Assembly (NCBI RefSeq): GCF_910592395.1
Contig: NC_088311.1
Coordinates: forward strand, 19,906,501 to 19,970,500
DNA length: 64,000 bases
Source of the DNA: Lineus longissimus
Lineage: Eukaryota > Nemertea > Pilidiophora > Heteronemertea > Lineidae
Direction: 5' to 3'
The position numbers were made by a program, and so were the translations under genes. Positions 1 through 13,500 of this stretch are shown here, one piece after another. Below the pieces are notes generated by a model. It did not search any database. It was given only the letters and a program-made list of their open reading frames with translations, and was not told the origin of the DNA. How positions within the stretch are numbered: the first letter of the stretch is position 1; every line of letters begins with the position of its first letter.

Positions 1-3000
1 TGAAGCCAGAGCCGATTTCCTGAAAACTTCCTGTGACATGCGGATGATCGCGACGCCTGATATTGTAAGACTCAGCATTGCTAACACGCGTCCCTCTCGG
101 AGTTTTCGTGTTAACTTCTCCATCGTAGTCAGCAAAAAATGGCTATTTGCTGTGAATTTGTGTCAGAACGCCTTTGGTTTCTTCTGACAACGACGATGTA
201 AACAGTACTGGGTTTGCAAGGTTCATGATTTATATGCTAATTCCATGCCCTCGCTAAGCTTGTAGAACCATCATTGCGGCTGCTATACAATTCACGCTGC
301 CGCAAGAAAACTCATATGTATGACATATTGGTAGGGAGTAACGACAATGTCCATGATATGTGGCCGAAAGAATCTCCAATTATTGTAGTCTACGCGAGTT
401 TTTTTCCCATAAGGCTATGATGATATTCAAATTAGGTAATTCGTACTCGCGATTGCTGTGTCATATGAAACAGACGTCATTCTTTAGAATCTGCAGGCGT
501 TTCTTGGCAGAGGGTCAATTGTGAAACTACTTTTTTCATTGAACGCCTGCTTAGTGATAATCCGGACCTTTTTGGCAGGCATTTTTTTAGGAGTCTGTAA
601 ATACGTTGAAAGGTGCAGGATTGCTCTTCCGTATATCTCTTATGGAGTTGTTTTCCTCTTATAGGTATTTTTAGAAGTGCCTTTGTCATTAATTCAACCG
701 CCTTTCGTCGTTAATCGTGGTGAAAAAGGTGAATACCTAATTACTAGATGTGAACACAAATAAAACAGAAGAAGTATAAAAAGGTGACTCTCTTTATACG
801 ATAGCACTGAGGTTTTTTTACAAGATATAACCTATATGTACTCATATCCGGAAGGAAAGACATCTTCTTCTTACATCTTCTTAAGTATACTTTAAAAGCC
901 CATTAAGTTTGTAGTGAGATATATATCTACTTATGTCCGGAGATTTGGCAAGCTCGTCAAATCTGTATTTCCTGGTAATTTCAAATTTCAAAATGTTTAG
1001 AACTTGTTCAAACACCATCAACTAGTCTCGTTTGGGTGAAGTAAAAGGTCTGTTATACATGTACTATCATTGGCAAAAGTGTCGAAATATGTAAATATAG
1101 TGAGTGCTCTGGGTAGCCAAAGTGTAACTGATATCCAAAGTGACCCAGTTGCTGGCAGATTATAGCCTCGGTTTAGTATACCTGGTTAGCATAAACTTGG
1201 CCGCCCACTGACATAGATTCATGCATAATATGTCCTAGTTTACCTATATTAGGAATGTAAACAATAATAGTGCCATGCATGGAAAGTGGAGTTGTCCATC
1301 TGAAATGTGCATTGAATTCACTATTGCAGTACAATAAATAAAATCACCCTCTCAACATCCCTAATCCATTGAATCAAGAATATCCAAATATCCAAACAAT
1401 TATTTCATTCCATATTCCTTTTGTGGTCGAAAAATATAAATCAAAGTAAGGGTCACTGAATGAATATAGGCCTACAAAGGTGAAACATTGATAATCCAAA
1501 AGAAGTAAGAATATAATCCACCAAAGGAACAACAAAATAAGTTTAACCTGTTCAGAAGAACTGGAACCAGGAACGATGTAACAAAATTGACAAGGCAGGA
1601 AGCACTTGATCTTCACCACCACGTGTTTCATCATGGTTACTGTGGTCAATATGCTAATGAGCGGCTGATAATGAGCTGGACAAGCAACATCAAAAATGTG
1701 ATAGCCACTTCGTTGATGACCAGAAAGGGTGTAAATTGTACTCATTCACTACAGTAAGACATGGTCAACACCATGGAATTGACCTTCTGCACTTGAAGTA
1801 TCAGAAACAAAATCTATCCCTATTACAAGATCAAAGGAATATGCCGCCTTGCAAACAAGCAGCCTGCTGAGTTTGAGAGATTATAGCAGACAAGTGTATA
1901 AACAAATTAACCCAAATGTGTGTAATTAATCAAGCAGAAAGGTCCCTGTACCAGGCTGTATCATGATACCATACACAAGTTGACCACCAAGAATGTTATT
2001 GACAGTTTAGTTGAGGGGGAGGGGGCTGTGCTGGGTGGACTCCAGCCATTCATAAGCCTCATACATCAAGGGGTGTGCATATTCATTGAGAAAAGTGGTT
2101 GAATTCCACAGCCAAGATGTCAATCAAAGGTCTCCCATCAATGGTCTCTTGTTTTAGACATAGAAACTTTTTCTATCCCAATTAGAAGTTGGGGGTGGGG
2201 TGTGTGTTGGACAGTACTCACAATGAAATGCATTTTATGCTCTCAAAAGTGCTTAAATGGAATACATGTTGCATTAGGATTGTAGTGTGGTATGTATCTA
2301 ACAATATTAAGCATGTTTAATGAGGTAAAAAAAGATTTGGGCTGTGTCAGAGTCATTTCAAATAATGACCCCAGCTATCAAAGCACTATCTGAGATCATA
2401 GTGCATTGAAACTGGAATGCACTAGATAGTACACAAACTAGGTCAATCCAGAACGAGGCTGACTTTGGCCTATTTTGTATAAGTTTTGACCCAGGTTGTA
2501 CACTGATACCTATGACGCAGTAGCAAACGGAACCCAATGCGATCAATCCAACCGGAATCACAAAGTATTATCTCGGTTACATTGTGCATGTAGCAGAAAT
2601 TCTTGTTTTCCTAGTTTTTTTTCACAGGTTTTATGTAAATCCGACCTTTTGGACAAGGTCGGAGAAAAGTCGGACTATGTCGGAGAAGTGTCGGAGAAAT
2701 CAGGAAAATATTAGAGAAACCGTTGATAAGTCGGAGAAAGCCTCCCATAAATTGAAAATAATTGTGTTGATACTTTTTTCTCGGAACTGAAAAACAATTT
2801 TACAGCCAAATGGTGCTGGACTACCAACTCTAGGACAGCATGGAAGGGTTTATTTTTCGAAATAGTGCCAGAGCCTTTCAAATTGCCCGATAGAGCTGTG
2901 GGATATAAGGAAACTAGCTGTGACCAGACTCTTTATTTGAAAGACTCTGATTGTATACCTTATCAAGAAAAAGTATTCTCTGGTGCCGGCACGGCAGTAG

Positions 3001-6000
3001 CGAGTGTCATGTTCATGGAAACGACCAACAAAGTAAACAAAGTCTTCTATGGTTGATATTGCAGAGCAATGCTAATAGAAACCTGACAGCGGGCATTGAT
3101 ATGTTTAAAAGAATGTCCTAATGTGATTATTGTTTGATACCATTGACTAATCGATGTCTTAACTTTGTCTTTACAGGTGAGTAGGCTAACGAGCTCTGTT
3201 TATGGATGAGCAGTATGGTCTTAGAGAAACCAAGGTATGGTCCAGTGTATAAAGGTAAACAGAATTTGACTGTTTTATCTTTTATTTTGCCATCTGTGTT
3301 GAAACCCGTCCGAAATTTTTATGAGACGCCCTCTTTGGTCTCTTTTACAATGTTTTATGCAATCATTTATATCAAAATTTACTTTTTGCTGAGATAAAAA
3401 AGTAACAGCAAGAAACGAGTGGACAGACGCTGAACATTGCCCTTAATCCTTTCCCCCCACGACCAAAATAGTCCGATGAAACCTTAATTGTCACACATTC
3501 GCTTTTCACTGCAAGTGACCATCTTAGCTATCGGAAACAATCTTAACTTTAAAGCAACTTAAGCGTTACCCATTCGTTGGCAATTACCAGTTGGAAATCC
3601 GTCAGCAAAATTGTGGCATCTGTCGGCTATTTTATCCCGAAGTAACCGGCCCGCTCTGAGGGTCGCTCACTTCAACCTGGCGCGAGATGAGGCGCCAGCG
3701 CCAAAAAGAAAAAACTGTGGCGCATTTGCGCTAGTGATCGGACAGGCTATACTTGTAAATCTCCGAGGATGTAAAACACCACATGCCGTATTGGCGAATG
3801 GTAATGAATCACAGCCTGTTGATTTGGTTCCGTGATTGCATTGGCTGATTATACACACTCCAGTGAAGAACGGCAAAGTCAGATCACTCCACTTGACCAT
3901 CACATGCCGCGAGAGCAAGCAAAAAAATTACGGAAAAAATGTAACGAATGTTTGCTAGTGATCGATTCTGACTCTGATTACTCAATCGGGAATGCGTTGT
4001 ATTTGCTCGTCCTTTTTTCGCGGTTCTTCGATAATTGATTGAAGGTGTTTACTCTCCTGGCCCAGCATAAAGAACAGGCTCACAAGATTCTTCAGCTCAA
4101 GTTGTCGCGCTTCGACCCGAGTTGACGGCGAGCTGGTATCGGCGATACCGCCATGACTGATTACTCCCCGTAATCGAAATCGTGAAGAACTAAAAGGTCA
4201 TAAATCAAGAAGTGAAACAATTCCAGGTTTTTTTCCTCATCCATGTCACTGTATACCCGACACTGTGACAATTCTGTCAATCAACTGGTCGTTCCATTCC
4301 GAGAGGAAATGCAAATGAGTGTTACAGTTCTGGCGTCATCGGTCTCCGTGTTACAATCACGGGACTTCGTCGACCAATCATTGGGCGTAGTTTATTTACC
4401 TCTTGACTGGCCAACTCAAAGGCCGTCCTTCTTGGACATCCCTTTTTACTGAGTATTTTTAAAACGCGGTATCTTCGCAGTCTATCACGCCAAGAATTAA
4501 GACCCAGAGTGAGTTTGCTATCATGGTCTTTTTTGCTTTTCGTATCGGACGATTTTTAAATCTTGGATTGGTTTGTCATTCGTGATAAGCTAGGTTTTTG
4601 GCCACGAATGTGGAATTAAGATTGGTATCAGTCATTTTTGTTGTTTAAGCCACACGCCATGCACAGAATGACTTCAGAACTCTGATCAACAGTTCGCGTT
4701 AGCGGCCGTTTCCTGCCGGGAATGTCCTGCGAAACCGGGAACGTTATTCCAAGCGTTGGCTCTTGAGTTGTGATCTTTAGACAAATGTATATTTTTCTGG
4801 CGTGAATACTAAATATTTGCCTCATATTCGAGTTCGATCACGCACTTCTTAAACAGCCTTCCATGAAGCCCCTCATGAGAATAAACTCTGCGACATTTGA
4901 ATCTTTATCTTTCATAGCACTCCTAAAACCTAAGTCCCCAGTTATACCTAAATCATTAAGGGAGTACTTAGTGTATTAAAAGATTTTGATTCGTGCTTTA
5001 CAATTATAATCTGCGCCATTTCCGAAAGTACCCCGAGGAATTTACTAAATCTCTGCTACATTTGAAAAATATCCGTTACCAAGGACACCAATGAAACGGA
5101 ACATTGGCGGCTCACAGCCTACACGTCTAGATATTCATATATTTAGTTAATTAATTAGGTACTTTGATGGCAGTAGCGTCCGGTCCCACTTGATAGATCT
5201 TTTCTACATTTCCTTGACATCGGTGTCTTCAGACATTATTGAATTTCACAAAAATGTTACGCCGTATGTTTAATCAGTCGTTTCCATGAAAATCACATAC
5301 GCCACTGCCCTGCTGGCACCAGAGAACTCGCCGCTTTGGGCAGATTAATTTCCGATGACTACCGCGGCCCACATACGAGATCTCGCAGTGAAGTGCATGT
5401 TAACTAGGCTAGGAGGCTTATAAATATCATTAGATACGACCTATCTGCCCCGTGGCTGTTTCGTGCAAAACATCGAAACGACTTTTTCGCGCGAAACATT
5501 CAAAACAAAACAAATTCTAACTACTTCGTATTCATAATGCCGTTAAAAATGCCATAGTTAATTCATCTGAATGAAAAAATCGCATCACCTGTTATTGCGA
5601 TTATAAAACGAAATCGCTTGATTGGCAAATGCATTATATGCAGTACTTTTATAGTTGTCACGAACATTATCATCCAGGAATTGTCGGAAAAAGTCGACGG
5701 AATGGCATAATGAAGGCGCCCGGGGCAAGTGTCGTCGCCATCAGCTGTCGGAGTAGTGGCTAGGGTTCGCGTGTCCTTTAGCTCTCACTGATCAGATTCA
5801 TAACACAGTCACTTTTTATAGCTGGCCTCGTTGCCAATAAAACCCATCAATGTTGAGTTGCCATTGGTTTACCCTATCTTTTGACGATCATTAGCACATG
5901 AATGGAATGGTACGTTTGGTTGTTGATTGTAGAGAGCTGGTTGGAATTAGATGCACCGATAGCCGAATCAAGAGGTAGATATCAATCATCTTATGAAGCT

Positions 6001-7171
6001 AGAAGCTGGAAGTTCAGTATGGGTCTTAAGGCGGATGCCCTAAACCACTAGCACTGCGCCATCGAGATCTGGTATTCTAGCCAAGTTTATTGTTAAGCTG
6101 TCCACTAGAAACAACACATCCCGCCCATTATGCGAATGGTCTCAGAGTGGAAACTGCCGTAAACCTTGTAGTAGATTCCGATGTTGGTTGTATTCCTTAA
6201 TTCCAGTGTTCGATGAGGCGATTGTTTTGAAAACATCCCATGGGATTGTAAACAACAGCCTGTACCATTACCTTTATCAAATCGACCGAACAGTGGCTGT
6301 TCTTGTATAAGAAATGGCCATTAAGAATCGGATTCGTAGGAAACTTACGAGAAATGTCACTTTCGGTCATGAGAGTTGGTTGTTTCTGAAAGCTGTTAAG
6401 AAATCACTTCGTACATTATCTCTTCATTTCGAATCTTTTCACGCATAACGTATTTTGGTCGTTGAAGGGGGATGCCAACACGATTACACCGGCTTCCTCT
6501 CTGAGGGAGGATGCCAGATTGCCGATTGTACTAGAGCTGGTATCTATAAACAACCACCGAACAATGTTTCCAACTAGCAACCATTGTATCGTAATGTAAT
6601 TTAAATGACTGTTTTCAGATGAAGGGAAGAAGTCTTACACATTCATTTCTTAAATGCAGCCTTCTTGATAAGACAGTTCCGCAAGTGGTAGCTCAAATTA
6701 AATTGGCAATAATTAACTTGTGATGGAAACTTTCGCAGCCATGTTTTTATCAGCAACACAAATCTGGCACAATATTCCATTTTTGGGCTGATACCAGGTC
6801 TTAAGTAAAAATAACCTCTCGCCGCAATCGGCATTTGGCATCGGTCAGCTCCCATTTTAAATCGATCCGCGAACCGTCGCGGGATATGAAAAATAGAAAA
6901 AAAATCAAATCTCCTGGCTTAAGGTTTTTATAAGTTTTTATCAGATAGAAAATGTCTTATTCTTGAGTAAGTAAGAAGTGGTTGGCATCGCGTTATTGGA
7001 AAATCGAAGCATCGATAGTTTTGTTGAAAAAATTTTCATCAGGTTTAAAATGATTGCTTAAAAAACCCCGAAACGTTCTATATCCACTGGATGTCCTTCG
7101 ATGGTGACAAGTCATGTGATTTTTTATACCGTAGTGTCCATGGTCACTGTATCTTTTTCTTACGCAGTAGT
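1..7171. other. No gene seen; AT-rich noncoding sequence
   Basis: Both strands have only short open frames with no recognisable domain and no convincing acceptor-exon-donor chain. A degenerate TCGGAGAAA array lies at 2640-2740. A tRNA-like scrap on the minus strand near 6020-6075 resembles an A-box region but has no B box I can see. The stretch could be intergenic or intronic. Confidence 0.5.
2640..2740 (+). repeat. Degenerate short tandem repeat (TCGGAGAAA-like)
   Basis: The words tcggagaaa, tcggactatg, tcggagaagtg and tcggagaaa recur about every 10-20 bases. The open frame through it is a by-product of the repeat, not a gene. Confidence 0.5.
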
Positions 7172-7362
7172 CAATGTAAACCTTGTACCCTCACCCGTCA
7201 CTTGAGAAGTCACCATTTATATAGCGTCGAATCCGGGTCGAGTTTTTAGCGCCCTTGGCGATTCTTTTCATGTTCCTGGTGAATTAGTGTCGAAAAAAAG
7301 AAAAAATACCGAGTGTCGACGACGAGTCGATTTTCTGACCAGGGGGTACAGGGTTTACATTG
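7172..7362. mobile_element. MITE-like element with 19-base terminal inverted repeats
   Basis: The left end reads CAATGTAAACCTTGTACCC. The right end is its reverse complement with one mismatch (GGGTACAGGGTTTACATTG). The element is 191 bases with no coding capacity, which fits a non-autonomous DNA transposon. A related element with the same end motif is at 9696-9952. Confidence 0.65.
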
Positions 7363-8406
7363 TGCGCGGCATAGAAAAATACCACCTTACATTCTAGGTA
7401 AACTTCTAATGATAGCTCGTTTTAACGGCATTTAAGCATTTTTATCAATTTTGTTCTCCATATATATACGATAAATCACATGGATCGTGTTCCGTTGTTT
7501 TTCTTTTCCGCCACGGGTATACTGAATTCAATTATCTGTAATTTCTTCACAAGATATCAAGTGGAGTGCTAGCTTCATGCAAACGAAAACACGCACCCCG
7601 CCGATTCAGCCAATTCACAACCGCGAAAACACTTCCGGTACAAAAGTGCTCTGAGCAACATGGCGGAGACATGATTAAGTGGCAACATTTGATCTCCCAA
7701 ATCGAATGGAAATTCTCCTTATGACAATATTCGTGCGAATGAGAGCAATTGAAAGGCTACGTGTAATTTGATTTTCTTTCTGACAGTTACTAATGCTACT
7801 GGTTTCTTCGAATGAAATCTCGCGCTTCAAGCGAGCTTGTTCTTCCGTATAGTTGTAACAAGTGAGAAGCGGAAACACGTCCGGCGTTTACAATGTTACA
7901 ACCATTAATAATATACCATCAGATAAGCCGCGCAAATAATGATTTTGATTTACCTTCCGTGTCTTTTAGCACTTTGAGATGCGTTCTAGATTGAATACGT
8001 GCTTAAATTAATTGGAATTCGACCTTCGAAAGATATTATATCGGAAACCTCTCCCTTTCATGTGACATGCCTTGACATGTCGTTCAAGGTCCTTATAGTG
8101 TTGAATCCCATAATAAGTTATCTCAAACTCAATGATTTTCTTGCTTGATTGTGAACACTTTATGCCAGTAGCAAAAACGTCACTTTAGAATGTATTTACA
8201 ATCGTATGCTGCATGCGTGACAAAAGTCTCGTATCATTACAAAAAAATTAAAAGTTTTCAATACTGCGATATCCAGGGACTTATTCTCATCAGAATTGAA
8301 TCCACACATGCAAACAATCACCAAGGTACAGGTGAAATAAAATTGTTTCCGTGGTGTTCCTTTCGTGTAACGTACCGTCACACGCTAAGAAAACCTGCAA
8401 TTGAAA

Positions 8407-8556
8407 GTCTTCGTTTTATAGTAGGGTCTTCGCTTTATAGTTGGTGGGGTCTTCCTTTTACAGTAGGGTCTTCGCTTTATAGTAGTTGGGATCTTCGTTT
8501 TATAGATCTTCCATCTTCGGTCTTCGGTCTTCGGTCTTCGATCTTCGGTTTATAGA
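8407..8556 (+). repeat. Minisatellite of GGGTCTTCG(C/T)TTTATAG units
   Basis: The array moves from ~25-base units (gtcttcgctttatagt and variants) into a run of GGTCTTC hexamer-like units, then back to a tttatag ending. A 121-residue open frame across it is a repeat artefact. Confidence 0.75.
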
Positions 8557-9695
8557 CACCCCAATTGAAAGCTAAGCTTAAGTCAAAAACTGCGTATCGT
8601 ATATCAATCATACAATTTGTAAAAACAGCCTACAGTATCATAACATCCCCTCCAGTAATTTCCCAGATGGGCACGAAAAACTTATTCTGACTGGCCTCAC
8701 CACATCCTAATGCAATAGTTGTCGATTAGAAAATTAAATTAAATTGCAAATTAAAACTGCTTCGTTGCACTTAAGGAACTTCACGCTAATTCAACGTTCA
8801 GGATGTGAAATGTGTGGATGATCTCGGCATATTCTCTGCAAAGTTTTTTGAACTGCAAGCAATGGCCGGTGTACGCAACACATGAGGGACTAGAGACATG
8901 CGTGTCGTCTAGAGCTGACCAATGTGTAGCAAGGGAACTAGAGTGAACGTGCTTAGTGCAAAACAGCTCCTAAGCTTGACAGGTGCTAATGTACTGTTGT
9001 TGTTAACGGACAAATAATTCACTTTGAAGCATTCTGGCCCACCTTGGTTCTGCCAATGAAGTTTTACTTTAAACAGTCATTCCAAGCACGAAACGAAGAT
9101 CCTATTCACATCTAAGTACCTTGATGCAGAATTTATTCAGTCCAATCACATTTTCCAATCACTGTTTTCGAAAATGAATCGTATCAACATCGATTAAAAG
9201 TAGCGAGTAGCGCTGTCCGCAAGATGTCAATAGCATTCCGCGAAGTTACTCTTTATAGCTCACAAGGTCATTTGGATATCGATGACGTTTTAGTCACGTG
9301 AGAGTCGGACATCCACACTTATTTCTACGCATTTGAGCTTATTTCAAAGTCAATTATCTTTGACCCTGCATTGTTTTTAGCATGAATGATACCATAGAGT
9401 CAGAGAGAGAAATATTCAGAACAATTATGTGGTATTTCCAACACTCGGACATGTGCCAGATTGAATCTAACTGCCGTAGTTAGAAAGCCTGAATCCATCA
9501 CGAAACCGCATGTTTGTCCGACATTGCCTGTAATTCAGCGATGGGGAAATAGAGGGCAGCAGCTGCAGTGACCTCATTATCGCGGAATGCTATTGAATTA
9601 CTTGGTTCCACTAAATCTACTTCCCACATCGCTAACGGTGTCTGAAGTGATAAATGGTCTACTTATTCAATCTCTCAGTACTTTTTGCAGAAGTC

Positions 9696-9952
9696 GATGT
9701 AAACCCTCTACCTAAACAGGCCGTCGATCGACACTTTGCATATTATTTTCTAATTTTCGAGTCAGGATTCATCCAGTAAATCGTGAGAGGTTCACCACAC
9801 TTTTCGCTGGCTGCAACTAATTTTCTCTTTAATGCTGTAATTGTCGCTACTTTCTCATTAACTGAAATTCGACCGGTAGAAAAAATGGCTTGCTCAGAAT
9901 TCGACACGAAATGAGAGATGGACCTTGTTGTGTGGAGTACAGGGTTTACATT
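9696..9952. mobile_element. Second MITE-like element with GATGTAAACCC ends
   Basis: The left end is GATGTAAACCCTCTACC and the right end is the complement of GAATGTAAACCCTGTACTCC. The termini match those of 7172-7362, but the ~257-base interior differs, so both look like non-autonomous members of one terminal-repeat family. Confidence 0.55.
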
Positions 9953-10000
9953 CACAACTGCATAGGTCGATACGTTTTCAATCAGTCACTTTTTCGCCCT

Positions 10001-10580
10001 ATTATCAACCGCGAGATGAGTAATCATTATTTTCTTCCACAAGATTTTCTACTTCCCTGGACAATGACAATCAATCACCATTTCTGATGCTGCTGTCCCA
10101 TTCTCCATTCAGTGATAGTAGGGCCGAAGACAATACAAAGGCTACATGCAACTGCATGTTCATCTTGACCACAAAGGTTGTTGCAACTTAACAAGATATA
10201 CTGTCAACTGTGAGTATAATACCTCGAGGTTCTGGATGCTGCATGTATCAAGATTATTTTCCCGTTACGCCTGGCGGCACAAGTCACCATATGATTGACC
10301 GATAACTCAGGGCATGCACTTGGTGAACGTCTGGTCATCCCTACAAATAGCGCGGGATAGTCTGACCAGGCTATAAATTAGGTTAAATTCCATACATGGC
10401 ACAGCGTAGTCGATTTCAATGGGCCAATCAAAACAAGGATAGCTCCCTACTACAGCCTCGGTCTCATGAATGCTCGCCTTTTCGGGTTCCATATTTCCAA
10501 TACATCCTGTGGCGCATGGTATTCTCACCGAGGTTGGCATCTCGCGATTTCGCATTTCCCATCTCGCGATTTATAATAAG
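10001..10580 (+). mobile_element. Non-autonomous DNA element, copy A
   Basis: This block recurs in inverted orientation at ~15994-16578. Shared stretches cover the segment around 10021-10140, the piece around 10395-10450 (fragments such as gggccaatcaaaacaagg) and the segment ending in the general form ctcgcgattt...ttataataag. The ends carry complementary CGCGAGATGAG / CTCATCTCGCG motifs, so they are terminal inverted repeats. No transposase frame survives; small open frames here are noise. Confidence 0.7.
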
Positions 10581-13500
10581 CCCACTTTTCCGCAGTATTT
10601 TTTCTTTAATTTAGAAGTTACAAATAATGTAGATAACCTAAACCTAGATCATGATGCTTAATGGTGGTATCTTGAACGCAGCATTAACCGACAAAACACT
10701 TTGATGGTCTTTCCCCGACGAAAACCTACTCAAGTCGTCATATCGTGGCATGGTGCATTAGCAGAATGCATTAGCGTTGTTCCTCTTGACCGTAATCTGA
10801 AACTGGCAATCGAGGTCGGCCGTGAGGTTTGTACCGGAACATTTTACACCAATTCACTATCGGGTGTCGGACAGTGGTTTCCTCTAGTTTGCCGATGGTT
10901 TGCTGGTTCCTCTTGATTCTATGCATTGCAATATTCAAATTTCCTCACGAGATTACTGTTCATGGAACAAGTAAATCGGATGACACCCCGACTCCGAAAG
11001 GCTCGTGCCAACATGTACATCCGCATTCAGCGCCGCGACTAAACCTCTTGTCCACAATGGTGACAGCCAATGCCGTGGGGATCGAAAAGGCTAAATTACT
11101 TGGAATGATGCTTCGTCGCAGATTCATGAACTGAGATCATTTCAAACTGAAATTATTTTCGAAAATGGCTTAATTTCGAAGGTAATAACAGCTCAGTATT
11201 GGCTTTATAAAATTTATAACTTTTATTTGCAGAATTAACGTTAATCTTGCAAATAAAAGTTGTGCGGTTCAACAAGTTCATTGATGCAGATTTAACATAC
11301 ATGCATCTCTCTCTATTTCTTCTCGGAAGAGTACCGTAACTACATGTAGGTAATTTATTTAGATTTTTTTCCAGGGCCAGGAGGAGTTTTTGACTTCAAC
11401 GTGTCTGAAAAAAGCTCTTATGACATGTACATTTGTATTCTACACTACATATTATATGCATTAGAATCTTTTTTGAGACAACAGGTAATATTTCGTGCGA
11501 CCTGTCAAATAAAGCATTGTATTATTTCCGCAACTGGTAATTATTTATCAGCAGGCTGATTAATGTCATTAGCCACATGTACACATACAAATGGTTATTC
11601 TCACACTACGAAATCGTCTGATTTAGGAGAAGGGGAGAAAACATCTCAGGAACGATAAAGAATGTTGTAGGAATCCATTAGTCCAAAGTCATAGACAAAG
11701 CGAATACAGAATATCAATTTTTTTCCCTAGGAGAAATTATGTACATGTATTTAATGTCCGTGCTCACACCATTCTGTCGCCGCCAGTCACATCCTGGGTA
11801 GATCAGTCGGCTATCTCGTCATCTCCCACTGCATATTTATATGAGATGACACCAGGCGACGACATTGATTAATCACAGCCAGGAAGAGGTCTACTGTCGT
11901 CAGTGTTCTCCACAGCAAATTTCTTTGGCCGGTGCTGTCAGCAGACTTTGAAAATCATTTCAATTCTATCAAGGTTGGCAGCAAAATCTGTCCGGGTGGT
12001 CGAACAGTAAAACTGTTACCAACTCAACGAATCTGTCCGGATGCTAACTGTTGTCCGTGTGCTAAAATGAAGAAGAAGAAAAAATTTGTCCGGGTGCTAC
12101 CTCTGGACAAACAGCACAGTGGAGAACTCTGCTGTGACATGATGTACTTGGTTTCGACAGTACATGTACATAAATCACGTGTACGAAGGCTTAGCAATGC
12201 AAAGGAAATTTTGTAGAAAACTTCTGTAAAACTTCCTTGGCAGGACCTTCTGAGAGCCAAGTGTTATGGCTTTATAGCTTGTCAACAACAAATGCAGAAT
12301 CCGTACTTATTTTCAAAAAGGTACAGTTCACGTAACTCCAAGAGGCGGTGGATAATTCTATACACATGCTCCTGGTGTTTGGTTGAAATTGTTACCAATT
12401 CCTCTCAAAATTATCACTCCCTCGACAAAATCTTTTGATCAGCCCTCGTATAATCATGAAATGTTTGAATTTAACTAAAGTATACATCAGATGGTAAGCC
12501 GACAATTAATGAATTAAGTGAAGGCGTCGCTGATTGCTGCAAACCTCTCGACACTTTCTCGATCGGTTTTCATCCTACATGTAATTTCAATATTTTAGTG
12601 CCTTGTAATTCAAATTTCCTCTTCTTGCCATTATTTGGTATACAATGTAACTTCATTAAACACGCCAAATTAACTTGTTCTGTGGTTTTTTAATTCAGTT
12701 TTCGACAAATTATTTCAATCATATTTATTTAGTTTAATAACTCTTACATGTATTTGCAATAAAACGTCCTTTTGACATTTCATGAGTAGAACTGGAAAAG
12801 CGTTAATACATGTAAATATACTTTTAATAAGCAAGTTTTAAGAGGCTGTTTTTGTAATCAGGTAATGGTCCTTATGTTTCTCTTAGTAATCGAATTACTC
12901 TTGGAGCTGTGGTGAAGACTTCATACTAATATTGATGCTAATTTGATATTCACCTTGGTAAATTCTAAAGTCACTTAAAATGTACCAAATGTACAGCGTG
13001 TTAAATGTTATAGTGTTCTTTAAAGTTTAAACAAAATTTAATAATTTTTTTCATTACAGCAGTTCGTTTTCAAAATAAAGCATTTTAGCGATGAAAACTC
13101 CTTTTTTCATTAGTTTGTTTCCATTTTATGATGGTAATCTGCCTCGATTCCGCTATGATTTGCAGCCACATGGTACTCTGTGTGTGTTCAGAATATAATG
13201 ATGGCTCTATCTGGTTTCTGCATCGTCTAAGAATTTTGATGCATCAAATTTCTCAGCTAACAAATATCAAATTACACATGCGCTGTTATCGTTAATTATT
13301 TTACTCTGAAACAAAGAAAGATGCCATTAGCATGCCAGTTGTGAATTCCGTACCACGCACACAGTTGGTGCACAGATCTCTAAACGCTGGCAAATGTTGA
13401 TTTAAAATGGCCGTTGATTCATAACATGGATTTTGTGTTTGGCAGCCAACGTTTTTTTTCCGTATGATAATGAAAGTCACTCAATTAAATTTCAACATAA

